NCBI GenBank assembly: GCA_000181795.3 | Contig: CM012954.1 | Coordinates: forward strand, 3,788,912 to 3,852,911 | DNA: 64,000 nucleotides | Direction: 5' to 3' | From: Trichinella spiralis | Lineage: Eukaryota; Nematoda; Enoplea; Trichinellida; Trichinellidae | Notes under the pieces: generated by a model | Seen by the model: the letters and a program-made list of their open reading frames with translations, nothing else | Database searches by the model: none | What the model was told of the DNA's origin: nothing | In this document: one piece after another, positions 30,721 through 45,851 of the stretch | Numbering within the stretch: position 1 is the first letter of the stretch | How the letters are laid out: each line of letters begins with the position of its first letter | Made by a program: the position numbers and the translations under genes

Positions 30721-30780
30721 CAAGTCATCCATCAGCATAAAATATAAACAGCGTTGACGACTGTCAATGCACGTGGCATA

Positions 30781-31085
30781 ACTTCAAGCTGTGCCGTTTG
30801 TCTGTGCTTGTCTTGTCTTGTCTTGTCCTGTGCTTTGTCTCCGGTGTGTGCATTTTTCGCTTTGTGCTGGTGAATTTGTAAATTTACATTCCAAACCTCA
30901 ATCCGTCATCATCTGCCTCTCTATCTCTCCCTCTCTGCTTTGACTTAATTCCAATATCTTCATCTTATTTTATCCCTCTTTGTCTCACTCTCTTTCTCTT
31001 ATCAGTCAATTACCTACCTCTCTGCTTGAGGGTACTTTTAGAAATATTTTTTACAAATTGCAAATTTTGACAACATTTTGTTGCA
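30781..31085 (+). promoter_or_regulatory. Pyrimidine-rich leader or promoter of the membrane protein gene
   Basis: This stretch has strong CT bias (CTCTCTAT, CTCCCTCTCT, CTCACTCTC) and a short TCTTG repeat at about 30808-30830. A TTATCAG at about 31000 could act as a splice acceptor for a leader exon or spliced leader ahead of the ATG at 31086. Confidence 0.4.
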
Positions 31086-34000
31086 ATGGCGCCTGACTTT
31101 GAAGATTACAGCAATATTCAAATGTAAGTTTTCAGATATTCTATTATAAAGCTTTATTTGTATTCATTTAAAAAATTTCATTTAATCTGTCATGTAAGTA
31201 AAATGCTTCTCTGTTTCATTTTCCGATTTCACTTATCATAAGAAAAATATTCAATTCTCATCACGTATTCTGTGGTAACAAAGCTTTTCTCTTTTTCCTT
31301 TCTTTTTTTTCGTAAAAAATTGTTTCCCGAAAAATAGCTTTGCAACAGTTGTCTTACTTTTTTAATAATATCGAACTTAGTATTACGAGTCTTTGTTTAA
31401 TTTTTGTATGAAAAAATCATTTGCGCTCCTCTGAAGTACTGTAGGCTAGGTATCGGCAATATTGACAATCAAGTACAAGTTCTTTTCAATTGTTTTTTGT
31501 CTTCGTATTTTTGTTTTCTTTTTTTTTCTTCAGTTAAATTTTTCAAAGCATGCCAATAATTCAATGTTAATGTGCTATGTGTGATGATTTTGTTGCCTGC
31601 TTTGCTTTGCCTGTTTGCAGTTTTTGCTGTTTGCACAGGTTCAAGTGATGAAATTTGCCCTCTACGTTTTATTTGCCTTTTTTTATTGTGTATTATATGA
31701 GCGATATTTCGTCAGCATCAGCAGTACAACAGTAAAAGCGAAACTATATGCACGTACGTAAAGAGTTCACCTGGTGAACGATATTGTTGTCGTACTAAAT
31801 GAAATTTCACTGCTTCTGTCGTAATTTATTTCACCAACAGATGTGCTCATTTGTCACTTTGCATCATCTTTGCACTTTCCCCCCCCCCCCACCTTCCAAC
31901 AGTTCTCAACTTCAGCAAATCGGTTGTTTCTTAAAAATGTATCATTATTTTTATACGTCAAGCGCGTTCACTTTTGTTGGAACGCTTGTTCAACATAAAA
32001 AAACAAAATACACAGTTGTTTTCAGAAAATTATCAGATTTCTTTTACATCTGCACATAATAAGTTACAAACGTATTAAAGATACTTTGCACTCTCAGAAT
32101 GTGCATACCTTTAGAGAATGTACTTCTAAAAAAAATTTCTTATCCATTATTATTTCATAACATGATGGTTAGCACGATTATTATTGAAATTTAAATATTT
32201 TACATTTCTCGTTTAATTCAATGTGTAATAATTGTCTTCGGCGTTGTTAACTGTGTTATTAGTTTCAAATTTAAATAAGTTTTAAGTCCGATTGACCTTT
32301 TTTTAATTATGAATATTTATTTTCTTGAATAAACCGTTTGATGTAACATTACAATTTGTCTCTTTTTTCTGATTATTTAGAAGAATGTAAACGTTAGCGG
32401 GTGGGTTTGTTGTGGCGAGAGGAGTTTTTGACTCGCTTTGTTATATCTTTGACAACTGCATGTGATAAATTTATATGTAACAACTTGCATATCTGATTTT
32501 GCAGCTGCTCTCCCTTTTTCTCCATTTCAAAGTAGATCGTTGAAAAATGCATAAAATTGAACTGCAACTAATAAAACCACCGGATGAAATTGTCCAAATG
32601 TAATGATTGACAAATTTTTTATTTAACGATATTTTCGAAATTTATGTATTTTATATATGCATTAAATGCATTAATTTCATTTATTTAAATTATTGTTTCA
32701 AATAAAGCCAATCCTTTATTGCAATATTGCATTTTTCTGAGCGAAGGCAATTAAAATTTATTGTTTTTATTACTGTTTGAAAACCACAAAATGAAATTAT
32801 TTCAATGTTTTATTTTTGTTTTTGATATTTTATAAAGTTCACTTATGCTTATTTGTCTTGTGTGTTGTTTTGATGAGAAATTGTGCTTGCATTTCTGTAC
32901 AAATTTTACTGTTTTTCAATTTATAAATACCATTCTTATTTACTGACCGGGCTGTTGGCTGAGAAATTGGCAGTTTCTGCAATTATCAGTCCATGTTAAT
33001 TACTGGGCCGAGTCATTGATCGCCTTTCTCTTGCAAATAGATGGGGAGTACAAGCCTCGTAAGCTATTCGATTTCAGCTGTCCAGCAAGGCTGACCACTA
33101 GGGTCATTATTTTCTATTTTACTGTCCTCTAGACAACACGTCATGATTAAAAGTACAAAGTTGAAATTTATTCTGTATTCAAAATGCATTGTATTGTAAG
33201 CATTGTAGTGTAAGCAGTATTTGTGTTAAATTTGAACATGTTGTGTAGTTTGTTTTTATACAGAAATTTACATTTTTTGTTATCGATCATCAATCGATTG
33301 CAGATATTGTGCGTACGGTTGTTGATGCATGTTTTATTGAAATTATTTCTTTTCAACAATATCTTCCAGTTGTTAAAATATATCTAGAAAGAAAGACATG
33401 TAATTTACAGTTGACATCAAATTACTATTACTTTTGCTGTATTATTTTCATTTGTAGAGAATAAATTACCCGTGCAATTAATTTATCAATCATGCAAAAA
33501 GCATTCAGTGCTTTATTGGCGATTCTTTTCCGTTTTTATAAAAGCGATGTGTTCTTTTTTAGATTTGAATTTTACGCAGATTTATCAGTCGCTTCAGTCG
33601 CTTGAAATAAAGTATTATTTTTGTATACAGTGGAACTTTTGTATAAAAGTGTATTAATTAATTGATAATATTTCTATATAAGCGGTTATTTTTGTGTGGC
33701 GAAGTGTGTGTTTTGCGTGGAAGAAATAGCGAATTGCAGGATGAAATTGTGCGTGCAATAGCTTTGCAAAGTTCAGTTTGTAGCTTTTTGCGTGTGACAC
33801 TGCTATGGTGGTGTTAGGTTAGGGGTAGATTGTTGTTCAGCGGGAACAGATGTGAAATTGATTTTTCGGTCAGCTTTCAAACACACTTGCTCACATACAT
33901 GAACGTGTGTTTAATAAGCTGTGGTGTGCATAGGACAATTTTGTCACAATATTTGCTTCTGCATTCTCTTTTACCTGCAATCATTGTAGAAGAGCAGCTC

Positions 34001-36979
34001 GTTTAAGCTTAGTGTTTATTTATTTATTTGTTTATTTCTGATTAATCGGTGAGTAAATTTCTTGGTGATTTCTTCTAATGAACTATTTCGTAGTCTTCTA
34101 GAAAATTGTATTGAAAAATTTTTTTCAACTCATAACAAAAAACGTTTTTTTGTTCATACAATTTATCAGATTGAAGTATTTATATTTTAATAATTTTGAA
34201 GCTTCAAATCAGGTGTTTACTGTCATTATTTTATCGTAACCTTAGTTACAATTTGTCTGACTGTAGTTGTCAGAGTTTGTGACCAGTAATTTTTGAAAAT
34301 TTTGCAATTAATTAACATTTCATTTAATAGTTATTTGGCTGTTTAGTTTTTCTATGATAAAAATGCTTTTTATTGTTTGATTTAAGATATTAACAATTCT
34401 GAGAAATGTATTTCTTTTACGAGAAGTGTTGCTTTCAATACTGTATGTTGTTGTTGTAATGCATTATGAAATATTTGTTGTGAAATGTGATTTTTCAAAT
34501 GTGTATCATGTTTTTTGCGGTTGGGTGGTTACGAATTCGGTATTTTGAAAATCTATTTTAAATTGCAATCTTGAAATGTTTTCCTTATTTATCAGTGATC
34601 TATCTGAATGTTGTTAGAAAAATTATGTTTTCATTGATAATTATGCGGTTATTTAGTTTTGAAATTTTAGAAATTGAATTCTAATTCAGTGAAATATTTT
34701 CGTGCACACAGGTAGTTTGTTAATTGCTCATTTTTGGCACGTTTAGCAGAAACGTTGTATTTTCAGAGGTAAAGAATGCGAAAACGACGCTAAATAATTC
34801 AGTGAAAGAATTTTTCAGTATGATTCTTTTTTTCACTTAGAATTGTGCCTTTTTATTGTGCAATTAATACTCTAATTTGGCATTCATGAATTGATGTGGA
34901 TCAAATGGTGACGTAATTGTTGCAAATCATCGCTAAATGTGATGATGATTTGTTTGATTTTATTTTATTCTCAAGTGATCGAGCAGTTTGACATCCATTA
35001 TCAATTTTCAAATAGCTTGCGGCTGTGAAACATCTACTGAAATGCCGTCGTTAAACGTTTCCTTTATTAATTTACAATTATTAATGCTTATTTTAAAACG
35101 GTTTTCATGTTCATTGCATTAGTGGTGAGTTAGGAACAGTTTAGCATTAAATTCGACATTTTAAAGTCGCGTACTTTAAAATGAATACTTTACAGTATGC
35201 GTCAGTGAGTGATTTTATGATACTGTTATTTATCCACTTTAAACAGTTAGGTTAAGCGCTGTCATTGCCGGGGCAGCGTTTCAATATTGTATTTGTGACT
35301 AATCACTTTTTCCATTGCATCAGTATTCAGTGGCGCATTTGGTGGTTATATTTGTTATCTACAGAAACGTCTGCAGTGTAATACAGATTACACTGTTGGG
35401 TGCCATCGTTTGGAAGCAACGTGTAAAGATCATTTGAAAGCTACACTTGAAGCATTTCTCATTTTCGTTTTTCATAAAGCGTTTCTGTTATTTTTCTGTG
35501 ATATATAAAGTAGGTAAGAAAGGATGCAATTATAGGTTTAGTTTTTTTTTTTTGGTTGAATTAGCATGATATGTTTTGTTATTGTGAAACTGAAAAAGAA
35601 TGATCGAGTAATGAAAGGAAGCTAATTAATAATAGGCTAGTTAATTTATTCAACTGTACGATGAGATTTGTTGCTTATTTTTTATTTCTACAGCAGCAGT
35701 GATCTGAATTATCTTTCTTTATTGTGTTATATCATCAATATGGATCTCATTTCATTAGTGCAACAATTCAACAGATAAATTTTAGCAGTTATTATTATTA
35801 TTGTTGTTGTTGTGCATTGATATGATTTTTTATGATTTTTCATGAAGCATCTGTTGAATTGTTAATGAATCTTTGAATTTAACGAATTTTATGAAAGTTT
35901 CTATTTGCTTTTGAGTTTATTGACTCAGGCGTGAAAATTTGTTGGAATTGTGATTTGATGAATTTATTATTGTCGTGTCGGCCTTATTGTTGAAAGAAAA
36001 GAGTTTGAAACGTAAAATGCAGATGAATAATTGATGTTAATTTTTGAAAATTTCAACTCATTTCCATCTGTATCAATTCAATCATTCATTCATTGAATTT
36101 TATCCATTTGTTGCGCGCATTTGTTCTTTGAGTTCGTTTTGCTTTCGCGTATGCACAAAATAATACTCTCTGTTATACTTTTATATTTATCACATTTATA
36201 TTTATAATTTTTTAAAAATGATATCTCGTTATCTGTGAATGATGCGATTGTAATAGTTGTTTTTTATTTTCTTTTTTTATTCCTTGTTTATTAATTAATT
36301 TTTTTAATTTTAATACAGTGGGATAATTTTATTTCATGTTTCCATTGTTTTTAGAGGTAACGAGACTTTTGATTACGGTGGTGGATTGTTCGATGTAGGT
36401 GGTAAAAATCCAATCGAACTTGTTATAAATTTTTTGTCCAACGCAAACATGACTGCTGTGACCGGCTCATTGGAGAAGCTCTTGTCCGAGTCTTACAAAT
36501 TTATTCGCCTTGCCGATGATATCAACGATATGAAAAATTACATTAACGACATGCGGTTGTGTTTTGTGGCTTTGACTATATCCGGCTATGTCGCGATGCT
36601 CATTTATGCGATTGTACTATTCTGTGGTAGGAGGAACGGGCGCAACGCGCAACGGCGACGACACGCATCCGGCATGGCATATATGGATGAAGAGTCGTTG
36701 GGTTGGGGTGAAAAGCCTCCAACTCAGCAGAGCATGTGTAATAGAACAACGAGCGGCGACCGTGATCCGTATTATTACAGATCGAGTTCACGAAAACCTA
36801 TGCATCCGTTTAGCCGTCAGAGGTACAACATTACTGCTGCCTTAACTGATGCCGCTGCACATCCGGCGTCCGGCGATAGCGTCTGTGCCAAAGTCAATGG
36901 TCCGTTTGAAACTTCACCGTTGAACGTTACAGAGACCACGACGTCTCTTGAAGCGCCCGGCGCCGAAACGGCTCACTGA
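31086..36979 (+). CDS. Single-pass membrane protein of unknown family
   Basis: Exon 1 (31086-31123) encodes MAPDFEDYSNIQ and ends in phase 2 at a GTAAGT donor. The only fitting downstream exon found is 36355-36979, which continues the frame to TGA for 220 residues, with a 5.2 kb intron between. The first 80 residues carry two N-glycosylation sequons (N15, N44) and no signal peptide. One transmembrane helix (about 81-103, LCFVALTISGYVAMLIYAIVLFC) is followed by a strongly basic stop-transfer stretch (GRRNGRNAQRRRR-like) and a 115-residue tail with Ser, Pro and Tyr clusters. The sequons and basic flank predict N-out, C-in. Size and layout resemble KCNE-type channel accessory subunits, but the KCNE juxtamembrane motif is not evident, so that is only an idea. 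Codon use and base composition in exon 2 look fully coding. Confidence 0.75.
31124..36354 (+). other. Long intron of the membrane protein gene
   Basis: No internal exon is needed to keep the frame. It contains a C run at 31880-31890, a less AT-rich block at 32940-33160, and otherwise ordinary AT-rich DNA. Confidence 0.55.
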
Positions 36980-36995
36980 GTCTTACTGGTCCGGT

Positions 36996-37027
<32 letters not shown>

Positions 37028-39082
37028 TTTTATTACTTTTTATTATTTATATACACACACAAGCATATATTACATCATTTTATTTTATTATTATTTTCCT
37101 TTTTTGACTTGGCACTGTTCACCCAGTGTGTTCATTGGTGTCCACTTCTTCTACTTCTTCTATCGACCAAGGTTGGTTAATTGTGCAGAATAAGGCTTTC
37201 ATTCCTTTGTTTCTCTCATTTCATTTCTTTTATTATTTATGCTTGTTTTCTACTTTCAATCTGTTCGATCAATCATCATTAGTCTTCAATTTTGTTTTTC
37301 CATATATTATGTTTATTCCTCTTTTATAAGCAGTTTTCTTTCTGTTTTCTTCCATCTATCGTCGTTATTTTTTTTAATTATTATTTATCGACATTAATTT
37401 TTCTTTTCATCAACCACATATATGTTTCTCATAAGCGATTTTTGGAATCCTCTCAAGACGAAAAATAACATGAATCATTATTTTTTCCTTTTTTAATTCA
37501 CATTTATTTTTGGTTTTTTGGTTGGTCGATTTTTTGTTTCTTTTTTCTTGACGGTGAATAATAATCAGTTTCACCTGGACGATTGTATTTATTATTAATT
37601 TTTATTTCATTTTACTTGTTATCGGACCGGATGATCAATCATTTCATCTTCAAATGACAATCTTGCTAACTTAACGCTCTGTTTTTCCTTATCTTCTCTG
37701 TCTCCTATTTTGTCTTGCGGATACTTTTTTGTCCAGTAAAAAATTCACTTGGTTGAAAATTTTTCTGAATATTTATTGCTTTTGTTTCAGAAAATTATTT
37801 AATTAATTAATTAATAATTTTCATAGATTTTTAATTTCATCTGCAAACGAAACTGCGGGCGTTTTCGATCAGCAGATGCAAATTTTAATATAAATGCATT
37901 TAATTATTTTGACGACAACAATTGTGGGGAAGTGTTTTACTGATTTTTCATACATTCATTTATTTATGTGTTATATTTATTAACAATTTATTTCGAATTT
38001 TATTTATTCACTGTTAATTTCTTCAAGCTGCAGCTATTATCATATTCAGCTGTTAGTTCAGGAGTTGTAGTTCTTCAATGTTGGGCTTGTAGTTGAATTG
38101 AAAATCCAAATTAGAAAAATTGCATTTGATGTATGAATATATTTATTTTTATTCCTGTTCTAAACTTCATTCATTTTATTAATTTTATTTTTATGCATTG
38201 CATGTTAAGTTTTCGATGTCATGTCTACTACAGTACGTTAGAAATTGATGTGCAAGTAGTTTTCAGCAGAATGACAAATTTTACAAAAATCTCATCTCAA
38301 CTCCGTGAAAATGTACAGTACTATTTGGTAGTGAAAAGCAAAATAAAAAGAGCAGATACTGAAAGGCGATGAAGTGAAAAAAAGAATTCCTAGCATTCAT
38401 TTTAGTTATTTTATCATGTGAAACTTTTAAGTATTCTTTTTCTTGAAGATTAAGGGCAAATTGAAATGCTGAAATGCACATGATTTGTAAATTGTTAATT
38501 ACGTCTGCGTCTAGCAATTCGATACGAGAACTGAGTGTTTGTCACATTTACAGTTTCGAGTAAAGTTTGCAAATGTTTCTGCATTTTTTCTTCTTTTGCA
38601 TTTTTGAAGTTTTTTACAGTGTTGCAATTTTACTGACTAATTTTTCTTGCTTGGCGAAGGATGTGAGCGTAAAATGAGCTAGATGGAAACTTTGATTTTT
38701 TATTCGTTTTTTCTTTATATTCTAGATTTTTCTTAAAAATATTTTTCATTTCCACAGTTATGAGTAGTTTCTTTTTGAGAAATAATGCAATACTATTTAT
38801 TTTTTATTTTTATTTTGTCTGTTGTAGCATTATTGTCTGAGAATAATAAATCGGCATCTGAATTCAACAAGAAATATTAATTTCACGAATTTGCCGAACT
38901 TTTTGAAAAGTTGCACCATCACATAACTTGTGGCATTACATGGAGTTTTGTTTTAAGTATGTCATTTGTGTATTTTGAGAACGAGCGTGCTTGAGAGATC
39001 AACCGAGGCGCAAAAGTTTGGTCGTCCCGAGCGAAAGAAAGTGCAATAATTAATAACTGAAGGTTCGTCACAGTGCGAAAGC
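36980..39082. other. Convergent intergenic interval before RXR
   Basis: Lies between the stop of the + strand membrane protein gene and the stop of the - strand RXR gene. It is T-rich DNA with chance frames only; it should hold both 3' UTRs. Confidence 0.55.
36994..37030. repeat. (TTTA)n microsatellite in the 3' UTR
   Basis: ATTT units start 15 bases after the stop of the membrane protein gene. ATTTA repeats can destabilise mRNA in animals; here the effect is unknown. Confidence 0.75.
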
Positions 39083-41463
<2,381 letters not shown>

Positions 41464-42906
41464 TGATAGAAGCTAATAGCAGAGATAACCTGCATACAAA
41501 TGAGAGAGAGAGAGAGAGAGAGGGAGGGAGATACAAATAGTACAAATGGAAGCAGCGGTTGTGAATTTGATTTCGAGGGAAGAATAATAAAATACCACTG
41601 ACAACAAACTGAGGAGATGCTAGTGGTACTACTGGTTTATGCTAGTTCGTTGATGATTTTCGTCTGTTGCTCTTTCTCTCATCCCAGTTTTAACAGAGAC
41701 GAGTGCATCAGGCCAGTCAGTGTCGGGTCAGTAGGGAATACGGGCCAGCTGACTGGACGGTTATCCCACAGAAATAAATAAATAGGTGTCATTTATAGAA
41801 GAAATAAGAGGTGCATTGCTTAATGGTGCTAACCACCTCGGGTGCAATTGAGCCAACTGATCAGAACGATTCTTTCGGGACACCTATTATTGTGCAGTTG
41901 TTCACAACTGATTGCAGCTGTTCCTGTTGCCTCAGCTTTTTCGGGTAACCGACATGACGGCGGCCGACTGACCTGAACAGTCTAGAAGAGCATCTTGCTC
42001 CTCATCCTGCAAAAGGGCACCTAAATCCAGGCCGCTGGAGCGCGGTTGCAGCAAAAACGTTGTTACTGAAACCGGCGCATACAAGGTCAACCTAGTTCAA
42101 CAGCTACCTAACGACCTAAGCTGAAAAAGTCGCAACCTAAAAACCAGCAGACCAAAGCAAACAGCAGGCAATTGCCAGCATCTCTTACTTATCATCACGA
42201 GTAAGTCAGTTGATTTTCCTTTTTTTCTATGAAAATCACTATTGAAAAATAATACATCAGTAATAATAATAATGACAGTTATGTTGAATAACAGCAATTA
42301 CAATAATAAGCTGTGAATGCTAAATAACATTATATGCAAATGTATAAAAGTGAACAAAAATAAATTATCAGTATATTATAATATTACTTGTTGTTGGAAA
42401 AAATGATATTGATGTTGCGTCCAATGCTACCCACTGTGTTCAGAGGCAACTTGAACAAAGGACCGGCAGAAAGTGATCTCCCTTTGACCTAAGCAATGGG
42501 AAATAGCTTTGTTGAATCAGGAAGTATTTTTTTCCGGCCTCTAAACTGACACAGTTCTCTAGCCGGTCAGGTTGAAGCATTTTCTGACAAACAGGATTTT
42601 TTTAATGACGTACAAAATGTCTTTTTAATAATATTTTTGGTGGATATACAGCCGTTGTGAAACTTTTTTCATATTTGTAATTGAAATACCAAAACTCAGC
42701 CAACTATTGTTCTATATGTTTAAATTTAGTTCTCTTTTGAAATTTAATATATAAAATCTTATTCAATTTTTATCACCTATCAACAGTTTGATCAAGGACA
42801 GACAAACACACCACTAGCATTAGCTATTATTGGAAAATGAAATTTTGCGCGCGTGCGTTGAACAGGAAGAAAAGAAATTCCAACTTGTGGCATTTTTATT
42901 TCACAG

Positions 42907-42942
42907 ATCATCTATCTATCTATCTATCTATCTATCTATATA
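42907..42942. repeat. (TATC)n microsatellite
   Basis: Eight TATC-type units in the RXR upstream interval. Confidence 0.85.
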
Positions 42943-44318
42943 TCTGTTTATTTTTTTTTCATTCAATAACCGAATAATATGATGCATGCACAATAAGGAA
43001 ATTAGAAATAAAAATGAACAAATTTCTAGCACAGAACACACAATAGATTAGTTGGTTTGTGGTCCTATTTAACAGTATGCAGCACAATATCATGGCAAAT
43101 AATATTCAGGTTTACAGTCTTTTTTTCTAAATTATCAAAGGTTATATTTTATGTAATTGTAAAAAGTATTTTTTTTTCTAACATGAACTGGAATAGATAT
43201 TGTTGTATACATGTATGTTCCAAGATGTAATTTTAAAGAAAACAACTAATTTAATGTCACATCCATTTTGAAGTATTGTGAAGATCATTTTTCAGATTAG
43301 TTCAACCCATTGTCAGTTGTTATCTTAACATTTACATAAAATTGAAGTTGTTAATTTTTAGTAAAATGTTACTTGTTTAGAAGAGAAAATTGAAATTTTT
43401 TTATGCTCATGATGAAAATCTGTTCATTTGTAATTTTGTTCTTATTTTTCTAAACTCTAAATTTTTTATAGTCAAGTTGAACAAATAGGAAAAATTGTTA
43501 ATATTTGTCACATGTCAACAGGAAGAAATTTTATGAAAGGAAGAAAATAAGCGAAAAGTGACAAACACAATTTGCATTGGAAAAATACCGGAAGTGGAGG
43601 AGGTATGTATTACTACTTTTTCTTTTTTGCTCACAAATTTTGCCCAACATTTTCTATTATCATCAATGAACTGAGCTGAAAATAATTAGAAAACTTTGCT
43701 TGTTTCAATTTCATGCATATTTTTTTATAACATTTTGTTGTTTGATCATTTTTTTCATTATTTTGCATATTAAATTCCAATACAGTTATTTATTTAAGGC
43801 AGTTATGTATGTAAAAGTAGAGTTGTTTAATTCTATTTTTCATTTAACGTTTCGTTGATTTATGATTAAGTTCAAAAATAAATATCTAATAATTGATTTT
43901 GTAATTAAATTATGAACTGTTTTCTTTGAACATCAGTTCTCAATGAAAAATTTATCCCAGAAAATGTATCATTTTAGTGGAAGATGTCTCTCAGTACATC
44001 ATCCTTCAATAACTGTATATATATATATATATATATACATTTATTTATTTGTTTGATAAATGTTTCGAATGATTTGATAATTATGATAGGAAACATTTCA
44101 AGCTGATATTTTCTATCTCTACGACATTCAGAAAAGCTCAAGAAGCAAGTGAACTATTGCATTTCAAATTTTTTAACAAATATTAAACATAATAATGCAC
44201 AGTTTTTTCATTCACCCACTGCAAGCAAGTTATGATCATTTTTCACTAGACGAACTATTAGACATAATGAATCATTATTTCTATACACTAAGGTGGACTT
44301 GTTGTTCAACTGATGATT

Positions 44319-44319
<1 letters not shown>

Positions 44320-44346
<27 letters not shown>
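44320..44346. repeat. (CA)n microsatellite
   Basis: Thirteen CA units followed by a short GA run. Confidence 0.85.
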
Positions 44347-44349
<3 letters not shown>

Positions 44350-45140
44350 GAGAGAGCGACAAGGTTATTTGCATAGTAAATTTTAAAAGAATGAATAAGG
44401 TTTGGCTTTTAAAAGGACGTTTGCGCGTGTGGCCCAAACATTTTTTACAGTAAGTACAATGGCCTTTTTTAATATATGTTCTTAATAAAAAAAGTGGAAC
44501 ATTCTGTCAAAATTTCAACAAATTCACGTGTACAGTGACTAGTTTTGACCTTTTTAATTTTTATTTCATTTTACAGAAGCACAGTGTAAATTTTATGGAA
44601 GCATTATTGTTAATTTATCATTAGCATATAATTGGACAGTTTAAATTGAATCATTGATTCAGATGAATGAAATTTTCCTCGTAAAAACATTTATTTCATA
44701 CTAATATACAGAAATGAATTGATGATAATATTGTAACGAATGAAAAGTAATTTAATTAAGACAAGGAAATTTATAAATAGGCTTCCAGTGCTTAATAAAA
44801 AATGAAAAATCATTGGCAATAATTACATTTGAATGTTTAGCATGTACTGAAAGCATTGAATTGTGTTTCAATAATTATAATCTCAATTACATTATTTGAA
44901 AATTATGCATATTAAATATTTGAAGTATATCTAAGCAACGCGTGTATACAATGTAAACCTCACATTAATCAGTAATTAATATGCAATAACACAACTTGAT
45001 ATACTTTATAACTAAAGGACAACTTTGTTATATTTCCATATTTTGAAGATATGTGATACAGTTAATGGCATATATATATATATATATGGTCAAGCATATC
45101 ATATGAAAGATATAATTTTAGAAAATTTGATAATATTTAC

Positions 45141-45339
45141 CAGAAAGCCAATGCAAGTCATTTGGAAAAGGATTGTCATCATAGATAGACGGTGATAAGG
45201 CGGATATAAGCATGAGTGTGTTTGGTTTAAATTCGTATCCGGGAAATTCAACATCAGGCGACTCCATTGTTGTAGTGAGTATGTGATGTCTGTTGCTAAT
45301 GGTGATTGTATTCGTGAGTTGATTGCAAATTTGAGCAGA
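45141..45339 (-). CDS. Candidate upstream coding exon of RXR (N-terminal isoform)
   Basis: The exon has an excellent acceptor (CTTTTTAACAG, before 45339) and a GTAAAT donor at 45140. The frame contains an ATG at 45267 opening MESPDVEFPGYEFKP and ending LHWLS in phase 1. This fits an acceptor TTAG at 41434-41433, inside the first exon of the main RXR model, where the shared frame continues with KRRSPSS. If entered from the exon 45789-45622 the whole 199 bases are open. A TATAAA at 45460-45455 (- strand) could promote a transcript starting here. Composition and frame look coding; membership of RXR is inferred from strand, order and phase. Confidence 0.5.
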
Positions 45340-45621
45340 CTGTTAAAAAGAAAATAGTATACTAGCTGAATGTGGTTGTCTGTCAGTGAAAGTGCAGCCA
45401 ACGGTGGTGGCCTGGCACGGATGGTGCGGCTCCGATGTACAAGACGGCCTACAATTTATAGACTGGCCAATGTGCAAGGCCATCAATGTCAGCTAGATGC
45501 TTAGATGCAGGGCCGACGTGGAAGGCGGTCGATGATCGAAAGATAGTGAAAATGATGAAAAATTAAAAGAATAAGAAAAAAAGCAGAAGAAGAAGAAGAA
45601 GAAGAACTAGAAGCAGAATAC

Positions 45622-45789
45622 CAACTCCAAGTATATCATGTTCACCGTTGAGGTGTTAGTCACTGGCTGGTACTCAGCCGACCCTGTCACAAAGCAGCAC
45701 TGACCGTCAGAAAAACCCACTTCGTTCATGTCGGCATAAAAGCCAAGACTAGAATTTCCATAGCGGCCGCCGGTTCTACTTTCATACAT
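45622..45789 (-). CDS. Candidate first coding exon upstream of RXR
   Basis: The ATG at 45789 opens 56 codons (starting MYESRTGGRYG, ending NMIYLEL) up to a GTATTC donor in phase 0. This joins in frame to the exon 45339-45141, which is open from its first base. Together with the RXR exons the predicted protein would have about 614 residues. The donor is not strong and no transcript evidence is visible. Confidence 0.4.
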
Positions 45790-45796
45790 CACTTAC

Positions 45797-45851
45797 GCAA
45801 CCAGGTTTGATTACCATCATCGTCCAGTTGACCGTCCATCTGACCGGTCAT
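45797..45851 (-). CDS. Alternative tiny first exon upstream of RXR
   Basis: The ATG at 45851 opens MTGQMDGQLDDDGNQTWL and meets a perfect GTAAGT donor at 45796 in phase 1. It could join directly to the RXR acceptor at 41434-41433 in frame, but would hit a stop if joined to the exon at 45339. It would thus be an alternative to the other two first exons. Unspliced, the frame ends within three codons after the donor. Confidence 0.35.

Larger units (their letters stand above)
15377..30780. other. Large gene-poor interval
   Basis: Fifteen kilobases of AT-rich DNA in which no frame over 100 codons looks coding. It holds many microsatellites and two less AT-rich islands (20160-20470 and 27600-27930) that could be leader exons or enhancers, plus an imperfect CTG/GCT-rich stretch at 23628-23730 whose only translation is Ser- or Ala-rich repeat. 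Part of it may be an intron or regulatory domain of the membrane protein gene that starts at 31086. Confidence 0.5.
41464..45140 (-). promoter_or_regulatory. RXR upstream intron and candidate proximal promoter
   Basis: On the - strand the ATG at 41463 is preceded by a TGCAG acceptor, so a leader exon lies further up. The block 41690-42190 is clearly less AT-rich than its flanks and is a likely promoter or leader. It contains an AGGTCA and an AGTTCA four bases apart (42084-42099). The rest carries (GA)n at 41500-41522, (TATC)n at 42907-42942 and (CA)n at 44320-44346, and no further supported exon. Confidence 0.4.

Noticed and set aside
30498-30747. Frames of 65-81 codons on both strands
   Set aside because: Products of triplet repeats: poly-Leu/Val on one strand and poly-Gln/Asp on the other.
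36588-36845. Frames overlapping the membrane protein exon in other frames and on the - strand
   Set aside because: Shadows of the real exon, whose frame carries the membrane helix and continues from exon 1.
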